From: Limnanthes douglasii subsp. nivea
Lineage: Eukaryota > Streptophyta > Magnoliopsida > Brassicales > Limnanthaceae
Length of the DNA: 64,000 nt
Direction of reading: 5' to 3'
Assembly: GCA_036936605.1 (NCBI GenBank)
Contig: JAUPFV010000002.1
Coordinates: 215,499,029-215,563,028, forward strand
A program made the translations under genes and the position numbers. Positions 11,291 to 22,035 of the stretch are shown here, one piece after another. How positions within the stretch are numbered: position 1 is the first letter of the stretch; each line of letters starts with the position of its first letter. A model generated the notes under the pieces. The model had not been told where the DNA came from. It saw nothing but the letters and a program-made list of their open reading frames with translations, and made no database searches.

Positions 11291-11302
11291 TTTACTATAA
11301 AT
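11291..11302 (+). promoter_or_regulatory. TATA box of the Tat-1 antisense ORF, recreated by the MULE target duplication
   Basis: The right copy of the 9-bp duplication runs straight into AATTAG, giving TACTATAAATTAG. The related element Tat-2 has TTTAGTATAAATTGCC at the same place (about 55280), upstream of its aORF, without any insertion. The core TATA therefore survived. The leader to the aORF start at 11405 is about 100 nt. Confidence 0.6.
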
Positions 11303-11404
11303 TAGTTCACTTTTCTACTGTTTTACCATATTCATCATCCTTGCTTTACTGAATTTCAAAGCTTTCTCTCTAAAAAAACAAACACTTTCTTTCGGTGTGA
11401 GTTT

Positions 11405-14400
11405 ATGTTCACAGCTAGGAACGCTTTAATCAAAGGTGGGTGGCTTAATTTGTCAGAGTTAGAAAAAGCTCAAAAGGTTGAACGAGAAAGGCGCATTGCA
11501 GCCGGCCTTCCTGTTTCCCCTGTTGATAAACCAGAAACACTAAGCGCAGAGCCTGACCAGGGCTCTTCTTCAACCAAAAGTGTTAAACCTAGGAGGTTGT
11601 TCCAATCCACCCTTTCACCAATTGTTTCGGGCTCATCGGTTCAAGAATCAGAGCCTACTGTTGAACCAGGACAAGTAGTCACCAGTTTTAAGAAACCTTC
11701 CCCATTTATTGCTATGGGATCGGACGCTGAGGCCTCTCAAGAGAAGTTAGTAGATCGGAGAAGAGGTCACTTGGTAAAAGGGCAGGCTCTAAAAGGTACA
11801 CCTTCCAAATCAGGGGCCAAAGATAGCAATACAGGGTCAGAGGCACCCATCAAGATTCTTAAATACAAACTGTCCGGACCGGAGGCATCTAGTTCAAGTC
11901 TCCAAAAAGAAACCACTGCATCTGAGCCCCAGCCGGAGGTCAGAGTACAAGAAGCCAGTGAAACCCAACAGTCCGGGGGGTAGGCTGAGCCAACCTCTAG
12001 CTCCCCTCACCCAAAAACAACTGAAAACCCCTACTTGGTAATGGAAGAAGTGATGGAGGATTCGGTTGAAGAAGCTCCCTTTGAGTCCGAAGTCTCTAGG
12101 CAAACAAGTGAGGCTATTGCTGCCAAGAAAGACAAAGGCAAAGAGAAACTATGCCTAAGGCATCCAGATTTGCCGGAGGTCCTTGTGGGAAAAGTGGGAC
12201 CTTGTTTCCACAAGGTTAGTGTTAAGTATTTGATAGCTTTGCAAAAACTTAACTATACTTTCATCCACACAGCCGAACTGGGTCGGATGCGAACAAAATG
12301 GGGGATCCCGGAGAACGTCAAAATAAGGATCCCAGTGGACCCAGAAACACCGATGGATTGTAAGCTTAGTGAAATAGTTTTCTTCACTGAGCTCTTCAAA
12401 TGGGGACTAAGGTTTCCCTTAGACCCGGAGATAGTCAAATACTTTCATCTCATCAAACTTTCCCCAAGCCAGCTGAGCCCTAATGCCTGGTACACTCTCA
12501 TGGCCTGTATCATGGCCTCCCGGCTCTCCGGAATTCCTCTCCCAATGGAGCAATTTGCAGCTATGGCCAGCCTCTGCAGAAACCACCATATTCCCTTCTA
12601 TTACTTCAACATGGGTGATAATTACAAAGCAGTGGACGATCTGCTCGAGTCGGAGAGAAATTGGAAGACCCACTTCTTTTTTGTGAGTGGTGCCTGGGAG
12701 AATGGGAGGAAGATCAAAGCCGGTGCCAACCCGAGTATCCTCACCAGCAGATGGCGAAGCGATGGTAAGAATCTCATCTCATATTCCCATATTTGATTTT
12801 CACAATTTTTTTTATCTCACTTATCTTTTCTTTTTTTATTTTGTTTCTTGACAGTGCTTCCTGAAGACTACAATGACTATTTGAAAGCCGTGCAGACCAC
12901 TTGCACCAAGCTAAATGCCTGGACTGCTGAGAAGTGGGGGAACCGTTTCCATAATGCCTTTACCGGAGGAAATCTAAAAAGGTCTTACCTCTGGAATACC
13001 ACTAACCGGAGGGACTTATCCTGGGAGGAGCTTACCACTCCACCCCCTCTAGAGGTAGTCCTCAAAAGAACACACGCGCCAGACGGGGAATTGTATTTGC
13101 CTGGTAGAGCCAAGGCCCCAAGTAAGATGAAGGGAAAGAAAGTTAAGGGCAAGCAGAGTGCGGTTGAAGCCAATCCCACCGATGCGGAGGAAACTGTTCC
13201 AACAAACCAAGAGGGGCCAATTCAAGGACAGATTGATGCTGCTCTTCTAGAAGTAGTGGAGCATGAAAGTACTAGGGAAGGGGCAGGATCTCCAAAACCT
13301 CCGAGGGTTCCTAAGAGAGATAAGAAACAGGGGGCGGAGAGCAAGGACAGGGAGGCCAAGAAGAAAAAGACCTCAAAGGGTGATGATATTTCTCTCCGGC
13401 CCTCGGAGCCCCTTCCTCCTGTTGATCCTACAGACCCAAATCAAGCAGAAGGTATCCCTAGTGACTTCCAAACCGGAGGGGGTGCAGGAGTGGATATCAG
13501 TATTGATGGTGTTGATATTTGTGGTCTTAAAGATATTGGTATTTACTTCGAAAACCTCCCTAAGTATGACTTTGCTGGACCTTACCTCCCTCTGAGTACT
13601 TCGAACATCGTTACCTTCAACGGTAAGTCTTTCTCTGTCTCAAGTGAAAGAGATGTTATAACTCACTCTATATTGAGTAATATTCAGCCAGTGCTTAGTT
13701 TGGAGAAGCAAGTGCGAGGTCAGTCAGCTATTATTAACGCCCTTACTTCTGACAAAGAGAAGTTGTCCGGTGACCTCCTCATTGCCAACCAAAATGCTGA
13801 TGTTTTGAAGAGGGAGAATGAGTAGTTAAAGAAGAACCAGGAGGGTTGGGCCACAAAGGTAGCTACTTTAGAAGATACTATCAAAGAACTCCGAACAAGG
13901 CAATCTGAGTTGGAGAAAGACCTCTCTTCTTTGAAAGAGGAGGTGAAGGCTAAGGACATGGTCATTCATACTTTGACCAATGACAAGATCTCGCTCGAGG
14001 ACTCGGTGTCCAAGGCTGCACAAGAAAAAGCTGATCTTCTAAGGGAGCAAGAGGCAAAAATCCAAGCCAAGATTGATGTTTATACCAATCAAGTGATAGA
14101 CACTCAGGAAGAAATGTATGCCAAGGTGAAGTCGGACATGGTCTTGCTCTTTCACAAAAAGTTTCCGAAGAGGAATCTGGGAGATTTATGGACTTATGTA
14201 GAGTACGAAGACCTTCCCTTTCACATGATGGGTGATGGAGACAAGCATGATTACTCCAGTTCTGACTCATCTGATGAAGAAGAGAACACCGGGGAGAGTC
14301 CAGGTGAGGGGAATGATGACCTTAAGAAGAAGAAAACAAGTGAGGCTGGGCCATCTTCAAAGGCTCAGTCTTGGAGTATCAATTATCTTTTCACTTTTGT

Positions 14401-14470
14401 TTTGATTGAACCAAAGTCCTTGGATGGCCAAGGCATTTTTTGTAACTGTGTCCGGTCCTTGTCCGGATAA
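11405..14470 (+). pseudogene. Tat antisense ORF (aORF), 'putative gypsy-type transposon' family protein
   Basis: Two exons: 11405-12764 and 12855-14470, joined by a 90-bp GT-AG intron; the junction codon is Val. Reading through, it would give about 990 residues. The middle of exon 1 (about 12280-12660) matches the conserved block known as 'putative gypsy type transposon' (Pfam PF04195), for example KWGIP, PMDCKLSEIVFF and GLRFPLDPEI. The downstream part is a Lys/Glu-rich linker followed by a long coiled coil (about 13700-14100) and an acidic Ser/Asp tail. In-frame stops occur at 11981-11983 and 13823-13825. The usual C-terminal stop, kept in Tat-2, seems changed to Trp so the frame runs on to 14470. 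Such antisense ORFs are known in Tat elements; their function is unknown. Confidence 0.85.
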
Positions 14471-14516
14471 ATATTTTGTTTTGACAATTTAAAGTCCTTG
14501 GATGGCCAAGGCACTT
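14408..14516 (+). repeat. direct repeat downstream of the aORF, conserved between Tat copies
   Basis: The 20-mer GTCCTTGGATGGCCAAGGCA occurs twice here. It occurs again twice at about 58406-58503 in Tat-2, once with a single mismatch. The core CCTTGG-AT-GGCCAAGG is nearly palindromic. The repeats lie between the 3' ends of the convergent aORF and integrase genes, so a role in 3'-end formation or RNA structure is possible. Confidence 0.7.
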
Positions 14517-14883
14517 CGTATGTTTCAATGGGTATCTTTATTTCGCACAGCTCTTGCATTTTTTCATAGTTTTTCAATTATGGTGGTTAATGTTTAAACA
14601 GCCTTTAGTTATTTCATAATCATTCCAAAGTGAGAGTGTTTAATTTCTCCGATGAAAAATGTTCAAGTAGTCATCAGTCCTTTAATTTAATCCGGCCTAT
14701 GTTTAAACAATAATTTCACAAGAAATTATTTAAGTAAAAACACTACGAATCTTTAAGAAGGCATCAAATTTCATAAAAAAGCCCGGATACCTCATTAAAA
14801 CCTCCTCGCGCCACCAGGGTAGGAAAGAGTATGCCCCCAAATATTTACATGGATTTTTAAACAAGTAAATATTTACATAGTTT

Positions 14884-16263
14884 CTACTCCAAGTACATCC
14901 GGAGGTGCTCAATATTCCAGGGGTGATTGAAAACCCTTCCATCTTTGTCTTGGAGCCGGTATGTCCCATGCTTAAGCTTTTCAATGATCACATAGGGTCC
15001 TTCCCAAGTTGGAGCCAACTTACCGAACTGCTTCTCTTTAGTATGTAGGAAGACGTTTCTTAATACCTTATCCCCCAGTTGAAAATCCCTTCTCTTGATT
15101 TTAAAAGCGAACCTGCTTCTCATCCAACTTTGATAGTGTACAACTCTAAGGTGAGCCTTAACTCTTATTTCCTCTATTAAGTCAAGATGGCTTCTGATAG
15201 CCACCTCGTTAGCGTGTTCGGAGAAATTATGAACTCGAAATGAAGGGATAGTAGCCTCTACGGGAGCTATAGCATCCATCTTATAGACCAAGGCAAAAGG
15301 AGACTCTTGTGTTGCAGCCCCAAGTGTAGTCCGGTAAGCCCATAAAACTTCTTGCAAATAACTTGGCCACTTTCTAGCAGCTCCTTCTAGATTCTTCTTT
15401 AGACCGGAAAGTATTGTCCTGTTGGCTACTTCGACCTGACCATTTGCTTGTGGGTGGAAAGGGGAAGAGAAGCAATGTTGTATACCTCTGGAGGCACAGA
15501 AACTCTGGATCTCCTTGTTGTCGAATTGTGGTCTATTGTTTGTTGTTATTTTTTGTGGAATTCCAAATCTGCAGTAGATATTGGATAAAATGAATTTTAT
15601 AACAGCTTTTGATGTTGTACCTGCCAACGGAGCTGCTTTGACCCACTTCGAAAAATAATCAATAGCAACAATTATTGTTCTGCGTCCTCCGGACGCCATG
15701 GGTAGAGGTCCTACCAAATCCAACCCCCATCGAGCAAAAGGTATAGGCTCAAAAATTGACTCTAAAGGAATGGTTGGGATATGAATTTCATTGCTATATC
15801 TCTGGCATGGGTCACACCTCCTCACCAACTCCTTATCATCTTGCATTATAGAGGGCCAATAATACCCAGCCAACAAAACTCTCCTTGTTAGAGCCCTGAA
15901 TCCACAGTGAGTTGATCCCTCACCATCATGTAATTCAGAGAGCACTATTTGAGATTCGTCAACCCCCAAGCATCGTAAGAGGGATTTACTGTAAGACTTC
16001 TTATACAGAATATCTCTTAGGATGATAAAACCACGAGCCTTGTACTTTACTTTTCTTGCTATTGATTTATCCGAAGGCAAGATGCCATCTGAGAGATATT
16101 GAAGGAGAGGAAACCTCCAGTCTGGAGGTTGTTTTATCTGTATATTGAAGCTTTCTTCTTCCTTACCCATACTGAATTGAATGGATGGATACTCCAGCAC
16201 ATGAATCCAAGGGTAAGACTCAGTATAGGCTATGGTTGCTAAAGAGTCTGCCAGTATATTTTA
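14884..16263 (-). pseudogene. Ty3/gypsy integrase of Tat-1
   Basis: Open for 438 codons from 16200 to 14884 on the minus strand; the same frame runs from the RNase H region across a stop at 16261-16263. Features in order: an HHCC zinc finger (about THCGFR to RRCDPCQRY); first catalytic Asp in GLDLVGPL; second position in ITTNNRPQFDNKE, where the expected Asp is Asn; catalytic Glu in ANGQVEVANR; then a C-terminal region ending in HPWNIEHLRMYLE. The Asp-to-Asn change would abolish strand transfer. The frame otherwise looks well preserved. Integrase normally inserts the cDNA copy into the genome. Confidence 0.92.
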
Positions 16264-18098
16264 TGTTCGGGGTATGTGCTCATAAACAATGATCTTGAAC
16301 TTAAGTGTCACATCTCTGAGAAAAAGTAAGTATTTTACCAGCTGCTCCTTTTTGGCTTCGGATTGACCTTGTGCATGATGGATAAGAAGCTGAGAATCGT
16401 TCATCAACTTGACCCTTTTGGCTCCACAAATAAGAGCTAACTTTAGACCAGCTATAGCGACTTCATATTCGGACTCATTATTAGAAGCCCTAAAAGCAAA
16501 ACATATAGCTTGGTACATTCTGTCACCATACGGAGAGGTCAAGCATACCCCAGCACCACATCCCATGGTACCTGATCCACCATCAGTCCGGACAACCCAT
16601 ACTTTTTTGTCTTTCACATCCGTTGTTTGCTTAGTGTCCCTGTCTGAGTGAAATTCAACTAAGAAATCCGCCACCGCTTGGGCTTTGATTTCTGTTCGGG
16701 GAGAAAAATCAATATCGAAGTCTCCTAATTCCACAGACCACTTAGTCATCCTACTTGAAATGTCTTCCTTTTGAAGAACACTTTTCAGGGGATGGGATGT
16801 CCGGACAATAATAGGATGAACCTGAAAATAAGGCCTCATCTTCCTTGCAGCAATTACAGGGCTAATACTAATTTTTCAAGCTTCAGATAGCGTTTTTCTG
16901 CATCTATCAAGCTCTTACTGATGTAATACACCGAACGGGGATAATTATCTACCTCCCTCACCAATACAGCACTTATGGCACAACTGGAAACTACCAAGTA
17001 TATGAAAAGAGTTTCTCCGTCAACAGGTTTAAATAAAGTCTTGGGGGAGGACAGATGTTTTTTAATTTCATTGAAGGCCTCATCAAATTGTGAAGACCAG
17101 TCGAATCCCTTTGCACCTTTTAAAGTTTGAAAAAACGGGGCACATCTGTCCGAAGACCTTGAAATGAATCGATTTAACGCAGCCAACCTCCCAGTCAACC
17201 GTTGTACTTCTTTAATATTCCGAGGAGGCTCCATTTGGAATAAAGCATTAAGTTGGTCCGGATCATGCTGTATCCTTTGTTCACTTATTACATACCCAAA
17301 GAATTTTCCGGATTACACTCCAAACACACACTTTTCTGGGTTTAGCTTCAAATTTACTTTTACTAAGTTAGCAAACGTTTCTTGGAGATCTGTCAAGTGT
17401 AGCTCTTTGTCCATACTTTTTACCATCATGTCGTCGATGTATACTTCCATGTTTCTTCCAATTTGATCACCAAAAGCTTTATTTACCAACCTCTGATAAG
17501 TAGCCCCATCATTTTTAAACCCAAATGGCATCACCTTGTAACAATGAAGGCCCCTATCAGTAACAAATATAGTATGCTCCTGATCCTTCGGATCTACTTG
17601 AATCTGATTATACCCGGAGATGGCATCCATGAAAGACAGCAGTTTATTCCCCGATGTGGAATCCACCAACTGATCAATCCGGGGAACCGGGTATAAATCC
17701 TTTGGACAAGCTCTGTTGAGATATGTAAAATCGATACACATACGCCACTTGTCATTTTTCTTTTTTACCAATACGGGATTGGCTGTCCATAAAGGATATT
17801 GGGACTCCTTTATGTTCCCCATTTTGGTAAGCCTATCGACTTCTTGAACTATGACATCAGCCTTTTCCTTAGAAAAAGCTCTTCTCTTTTGTACTACAGG
17901 TGCTATGTCTCTTCGGATGGAAAGTTGGTGTGATATAATATCTGCTGGTACCCCGGTAACATCAGTATTGCACCAAGCAAAAACATGCTGATGGTTTTTT
18001 AGGAACTTTAACATTTTACCCTTAAATTCCGACGTCATTTTGGACCCTATCTTAACATTTTTTTCCCTCTTCCAAAGAATGTGTTTCAACTTCTTCAA
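16264..18098 (-). pseudogene. reverse transcriptase and RNase H of Tat-1
   Basis: RT spans 18098 to about 17240 on the minus strand. It has KWRMCIDFTYLNRACPKD, MPFGFKNDGATYQRLVNKAF and the catalytic VYIDDMMVKS motif. A stop lies at 17313-17315, after which the same frame continues with GKFFGYV. A connection/RNase H part follows (17234-16854). A one-base frameshift near 16854 leads into a second RNase H-like block (16839-16264). That block has DGGSGTMGCGAG and NNESEYEVAIAGLKLAL, the duplicated RNase H typical of Tat elements. The ordering RT, RNase H, integrase on one strand fits Ty3/gypsy. Confidence 0.93.
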
Positions 18099-18519
18099 TC
18101 GGTATTAAAACTCCAAGGGTCTCTCTGGGGTCATCAATTTCACCCTCACCCCCAGAAAGCCCCTCAAACTACTATTCTTCGTTAATCCGAACTGCCCCCA
18201 ACGTCCGGGGAGCCAGTGCTGTTGCATAACACTCTCTAGCTATCTTTTGGCTGCTCCGAACAACTCCCACTTGCCCTTGCACAGCATATTTCAAACATTG
18301 ATGGACTGTTGAGGCCACTGCATGCATCCCAGAGAGCCAAGACCTCCTAGAATAGCATTATAACAGGTGGGACAATCCACCACAATGAACAGTATTTTAA
18401 GCATTTTCTTAAAAGGGCCTTTGCCCAACAAACTTCCTCCTCGAACTCCCCGATCACATCTGCTGAGCTTCCAGTGAAACCCACAATTGACCTGTTCGAA
18501 CGCTGAATTACTGCTGGAT

Positions 18520-18690
18520 TTTTCATCTTTTTATAGGAAGTTAAAAATAGGATATTTTTGAACTCCCAGTGTCCACCAAAATTCGTCTTATGTCGTTGCC
18601 CCCGATGGATGCTCCTATGACAAAAGCATCTTCATGAGGACCAGCTATATCCCTCAGGTCATCTTCATTGAAAACAATAAAGGGAAATGG
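18520..18690 (-). pseudogene. aspartic protease remnant of Tat-1
   Basis: The minus strand encodes DIAGPHEDAFVIGASIGG and RRILVDTGSS, the active-site Asp-Thr-Gly region of the retroelement protease, upstream of RT as expected. The frame toward RT (18100-18520) is interrupted and I could not trace an open reading frame through it. Confidence 0.65.
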
Positions 18691-19399
18691 AATTTACGAT
18701 TGATAGGAAGTTATGCCTCCCTCCAGTTGGGTAGTTAAGGTATGAACATGCCTTTTTCTCGAAGAAGCAGTTTGTACTATCAAACCTCTTAGGTAGGTTC
18801 CCTGACAGGATCTTGGAGGACAATGGAGATTTTCTCCAATTCCGACCACGAGTGAAGACGGTATCCTCATTAGGAGTTGCAAAGATACATAGCTCATCAT
18901 GAAAGGCAAAATGATCCACCAGCATTCGGTCTATGTGTCTCCGGTTATGAGACGATCCTTTGCCTATATGCCTCTTTAACTTTCCATGCCTATCCCTTTT
19001 TCTTGAATACTTCTTAACCAACTTTTGTTTCTTTTTAGATCGGCCATCATCACTGCTGGATGACATGGATTCTTAAATTCCATCTTCACTCGAGGAGCTA
19101 CTGGAAGATTCTGAGTCTGAACCAGAGCTCTCCACCGGCTTGGACCGGTAAATTTTTTTGGAGCTAGCATGAGTCTTCTTCGTACTCATACGGGTCTTCG
19201 AAGGCTCATGCTCTCTAGGGTTGTGAGTATGGTGAGCAACTGACACCTTTGATTTCTCTTTTACACCCATCTTTGCCCTCTTAGCCCTTAGAGCTTCTAT
19301 TTCAATTTTTAATCTACCGCGCTCCTCGATGGTGTATTCATCATTTTCTCCCACCACTTCAAGAAAAGCTGGTGGTATTTCCGGTGCGTCCGGATTCAT
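18691..19399 (-). pseudogene. gag remnant of Tat-1
   Basis: The minus-strand frame from 19399 gives an acidic then Lys-rich N-terminal segment (start MNPDAPEIPPAFLEVVGEND) ending in a Ser/Glu run. A second frame from 19066 is strongly basic (SKKKQKLVKKYSRKRDRH). The position immediately inside the 5' LTR is right for gag. I see neither the usual gag capsid core nor a CCHC zinc knuckle, so the central gag region is probably deleted. Confidence 0.55.
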
Positions 19400-19451
19400 T
19401 CAGACTGGTTTTTTCTGATGGTTTTGAATGCTAGATTCAGGCACCGTCGTT

Positions 19452-19469
19452 CTCCTACTGTGGTCGCCA
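19452..19469 (-). promoter_or_regulatory. primer-binding site of Tat-1
   Basis: On the minus strand TGGCGACCACAGTAGGAG begins three bases inside the right (5') LTR. This is the expected place for a site complementary to a tRNA 3' end finishing in CCA. Tat elements commonly use tRNA-Arg; which tRNA fits here was not checked. Confidence 0.6.
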
Positions 19470-19472
19470 ATT

Positions 19473-19893
19473 TGATGTGGTTTATTTTCGTTTGAGGGTA
19501 ATTTTATAATTTTGTCTAGAGTTTTGTGGAATTATGAGAGTATTTAATGTTTGGGTAGAATGTAGAGGGAGAATTGAGCTGTCTGGTTGTATTTAATTTT
19601 CATTACCCTCATTAAATGTTGGTGGTTGGGTATTTATACCCTTATCTTTTGGGCCATATGGGCTTTCAGATTGTGTTTTATGGATTCAGGCCGAGTTTAA
19701 AGACCCACTAGTTTTTAAGTAAACAAGTAATTAGTTTAATCATGAAGTGATTATGTTTTTAATACTTTAGTTATGTTCGGACAGTCTAGTAAGTGGAGGT
19801 TGTCCGAATCGAACCTGTCCGGTTAGACGAATGATGTCCGAATTGCCCCTGTCCGGTTCTCACAAAGAGTGGTGACAGAATCCGGACTCATCA
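19473..19893 (-). repeat. right (5') LTR of Tat-1
   Basis: 421 bp, TG...CA ends, pairs with 8343-8763. Followed by the target duplication AGTGT at 19894-19898. Confidence 0.95.
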
Positions 19894-19898
19894 AGTGT

Positions 19899-21655
19899 GT
19901 CAAACATGTCTTAATGGTATGCGAAGATATTTGTGTGAGCATTTAGAAGTTAAGGAAAATGTGAATTGAGAGTTTATTTCATTATTGAAGCCTTCATGGT
20001 AAACTATAACTCACCTGATAATATTAGGTTGAAGTTGTTTTGTAAGATGATCTTTGAGAGTCATATACTCAATGTAGTGAACATGTGTTCCTGAATGGAC
20101 AACAAACATTTTTTCCAGTTCAACATAAGTAGTGTATGTCCTAAGGCAATAAAAACAAAAATCATAGATATGAATGAAAAAGTAAAACAAAGATAACCAG
20201 TCACAAAAAATGTAAGAACAAATATGAAGGATAGTTTTAGCTATTTTTCATATAAACACAAAAGTGGTATCCAAATGTCCTTTTAGACTAAAAGGTAAAT
20301 TTAATATATGAATATGACTGAAATTACCTTTACGGCTCCAAATTTCGAAGAGGCAAAGTCCAACTTCATCCGCATGATATTACCACCGCCATTTACGGTA
20401 AACATACTCCAAAGTATAAGTATTTTGAACTTACAGGAAGAACCTAGTGGTTTAAAATATGAAATATTATCAAAAACTTATAAGAATTTTGTTAATATTA
20501 TCAATAATGTTATTGTTTTGTTTTTTTTGAACGAAATCCATCTATTGATACTTTAGAATTTTTTAATGGTAATAGAGATCTGCTGCCAATAGTGAATGAT
20601 TTTATATCAAGATCTTAATAAATCCATAAAAACAGTTGAGATTAGGACTAAGATGGAAAGACAAAAAAAACTTACAGAAAAAGTCAGATGGAAGATATAC
20701 TGATAGCATAGAAAAGAAAGAAAGAGAAAGAAGAGAAGGAGTATAAAACTTTGAAAATAAGGTAAAAAGAGAAGGAGTATAAAACTTTGAAATTAAGGTT
20801 TTGTATACATCTCTTAAACGTTAAGACGTGTCAATCGAAAAGAAAACACCTCTTCAATTTTTTAACCGTGTCAACCGAAAGAAGAAGATAAAAATCGTAT
20901 TGATCTAGGAAAATAATAAAAAAACAAAATAAAACGCGTTGACATAAAAAATTTAATAAATTAAATTATAACTACTAGTAGTATTAACATATATATAAAT
21001 ATTTATATAATAACAAAAATAAAAATTATATAAATCAACAATTATATATATATATAGATCTAATAAATTAAAACCATAATAAATAATAATAGAACAATTT
21101 TCTACATGTATAAACACGTTATTGAGAATTTTTCTTTCTATATAAAATTATTTCATCATAATATAACGGAAGCAATATGTATAACTAAATAATAATAAAA
21201 AAATATATATGTGAGTTTCTAATTTATAACTTCTTTTATATTCAATTTATAATCCATTTGTGTTTATAAATATAATTAATATTTTAATTTACATAGATTA
21301 AAAGAGAAAGCTAGTAATAAAACATTCATAAATATAATCAATTTTATAAATCAAAATTTATAATATACAAAAATAAATTTTAATTAGGCCAAAGCTATTT
21401 AATCTATAATTTGAACATCCGTAATGTTATTTTCTCCATAAAGGAAGTTACAAATTTGCCCGTTTATCCATTTTTTCTTCACAAAACCATTATCTAACAT
21501 ACCATTACCCATTCAATACAACAAAACCCATTCTTCACCATTATCATTACCTTACAAAGAATAAAACCCATTTTTCACCATTATCACTACCTTACAAAAC
21601 ATATTCGAAGAGATAAACCTTGGAGAAGAAAACTCATTCTTCATTTTTCGATTAA
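19899..21655. other. AT-rich DNA, possible exon fragments, no gene assigned
   Basis: Two minus-strand stretches look exon-like. At about 20300-20402 a short coding-like stretch ends at a GT donor. At about 20026-20146 another follows a polypyrimidine/AG acceptor and ends ATCAG before GTGAGT. I do not recognise the encoded words (for example GTHVHYIEYMTLKDHL) and the two do not join in frame. They may be remnants of a gene or transposon. The rest is AT-rich with nothing recognisable. Confidence 0.25.
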
Positions 21656-21840
21656 AGTTTGAAGTTAGATATCTTTGTTAGATTCGATTAGGGTTTCGAT
21701 TGTTGTTAGATTTCTTTGTTAGATTCGATTAGGGTTTCGATTGTTGTTAGATTTCCATGTTAGATTTGATTAGGGTGTCGATTGGGGTTTGATTTATTTG
21801 TTAGAATCGATTAGGGTTTTGACTTGGGTTCGACTTGGGA
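21656..21840. repeat. minisatellite of about 41-42 bp
   Basis: About four degenerate copies of a unit beginning TTAGATTCGATTAGGG and containing TTTCGATTG. The first two copies are nearly identical; later ones drift. Confidence 0.85.
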
Positions 21841-21855
21841 TAAATCACTGTTCTG

Positions 21856-22035
21856 ATTTTTTTTATGCACTGAGTGATTCCAAGTGACCCACTCAGAATC
21901 ACATGCTTTTTTTTAAACCGAGCAACAACGGATTCCGAGTGGCCCTCTCAGAATCAGTTGTTGCTCGGTTTAAAAAAAATCACGTGATTCCGAGATGCCC
22001 ACTCGGAATCACATACTCAGTGCATAAAAAAAAAT
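21856..22035. repeat. 180-bp near-perfect hairpin
   Basis: The left arm (21856 to about 21942) and right arm (about 21947-22035) are inverted copies. They include TTTTATGCACTGAGT, the GATTCCGAGTGG family, a T-rich run and AAACCGAGCAACAAC. The motif GATTCCGAGTGG/CCACTCGGAATC recurs four times in alternating orientation. The centre has only a few unpaired bases. It looks like a foldback element or inverted duplication. Confidence 0.85.

Larger units (their letters stand above)
8343..19893 (-). mobile_element. Tat-lineage Ty3/gypsy LTR retrotransposon (Tat-1) with antisense ORF
   Basis: Two 421-bp LTRs (8343-8763 and 19473-19893) begin TG and end CA, and are flanked by a perfect 5-bp duplication AGTGT (8338-8342 and 19894-19898). 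gag, protease, RT/RNase H and integrase run on the minus strand from the right LTR leftward. An extra ORF runs on the plus strand between integrase and the left LTR. This layout (gag-pol plus antisense ORF) is the known signature of Retand/Ogre-like Tat elements. By hand the LTRs differ at about 17 of 421 sites (about 4%), a moderately young insertion. Pack-1 is nested at 9105-11290. Coding regions carry stops, a frameshift and an apparent gag deletion, so the copy is not autonomous. Confidence 0.93.

Noticed and set aside
18665..18909. Overlapping minus-strand frames in the gag/protease region as separate genes
   Set aside because: They are alternative frames of one degraded gag-protease stretch.
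20026..20402. Exon-like segments on the minus strand as a host gene
   Set aside because: Splice-like borders are present but the pieces do not join in frame and no family was recognised; kept only as a low-confidence note.
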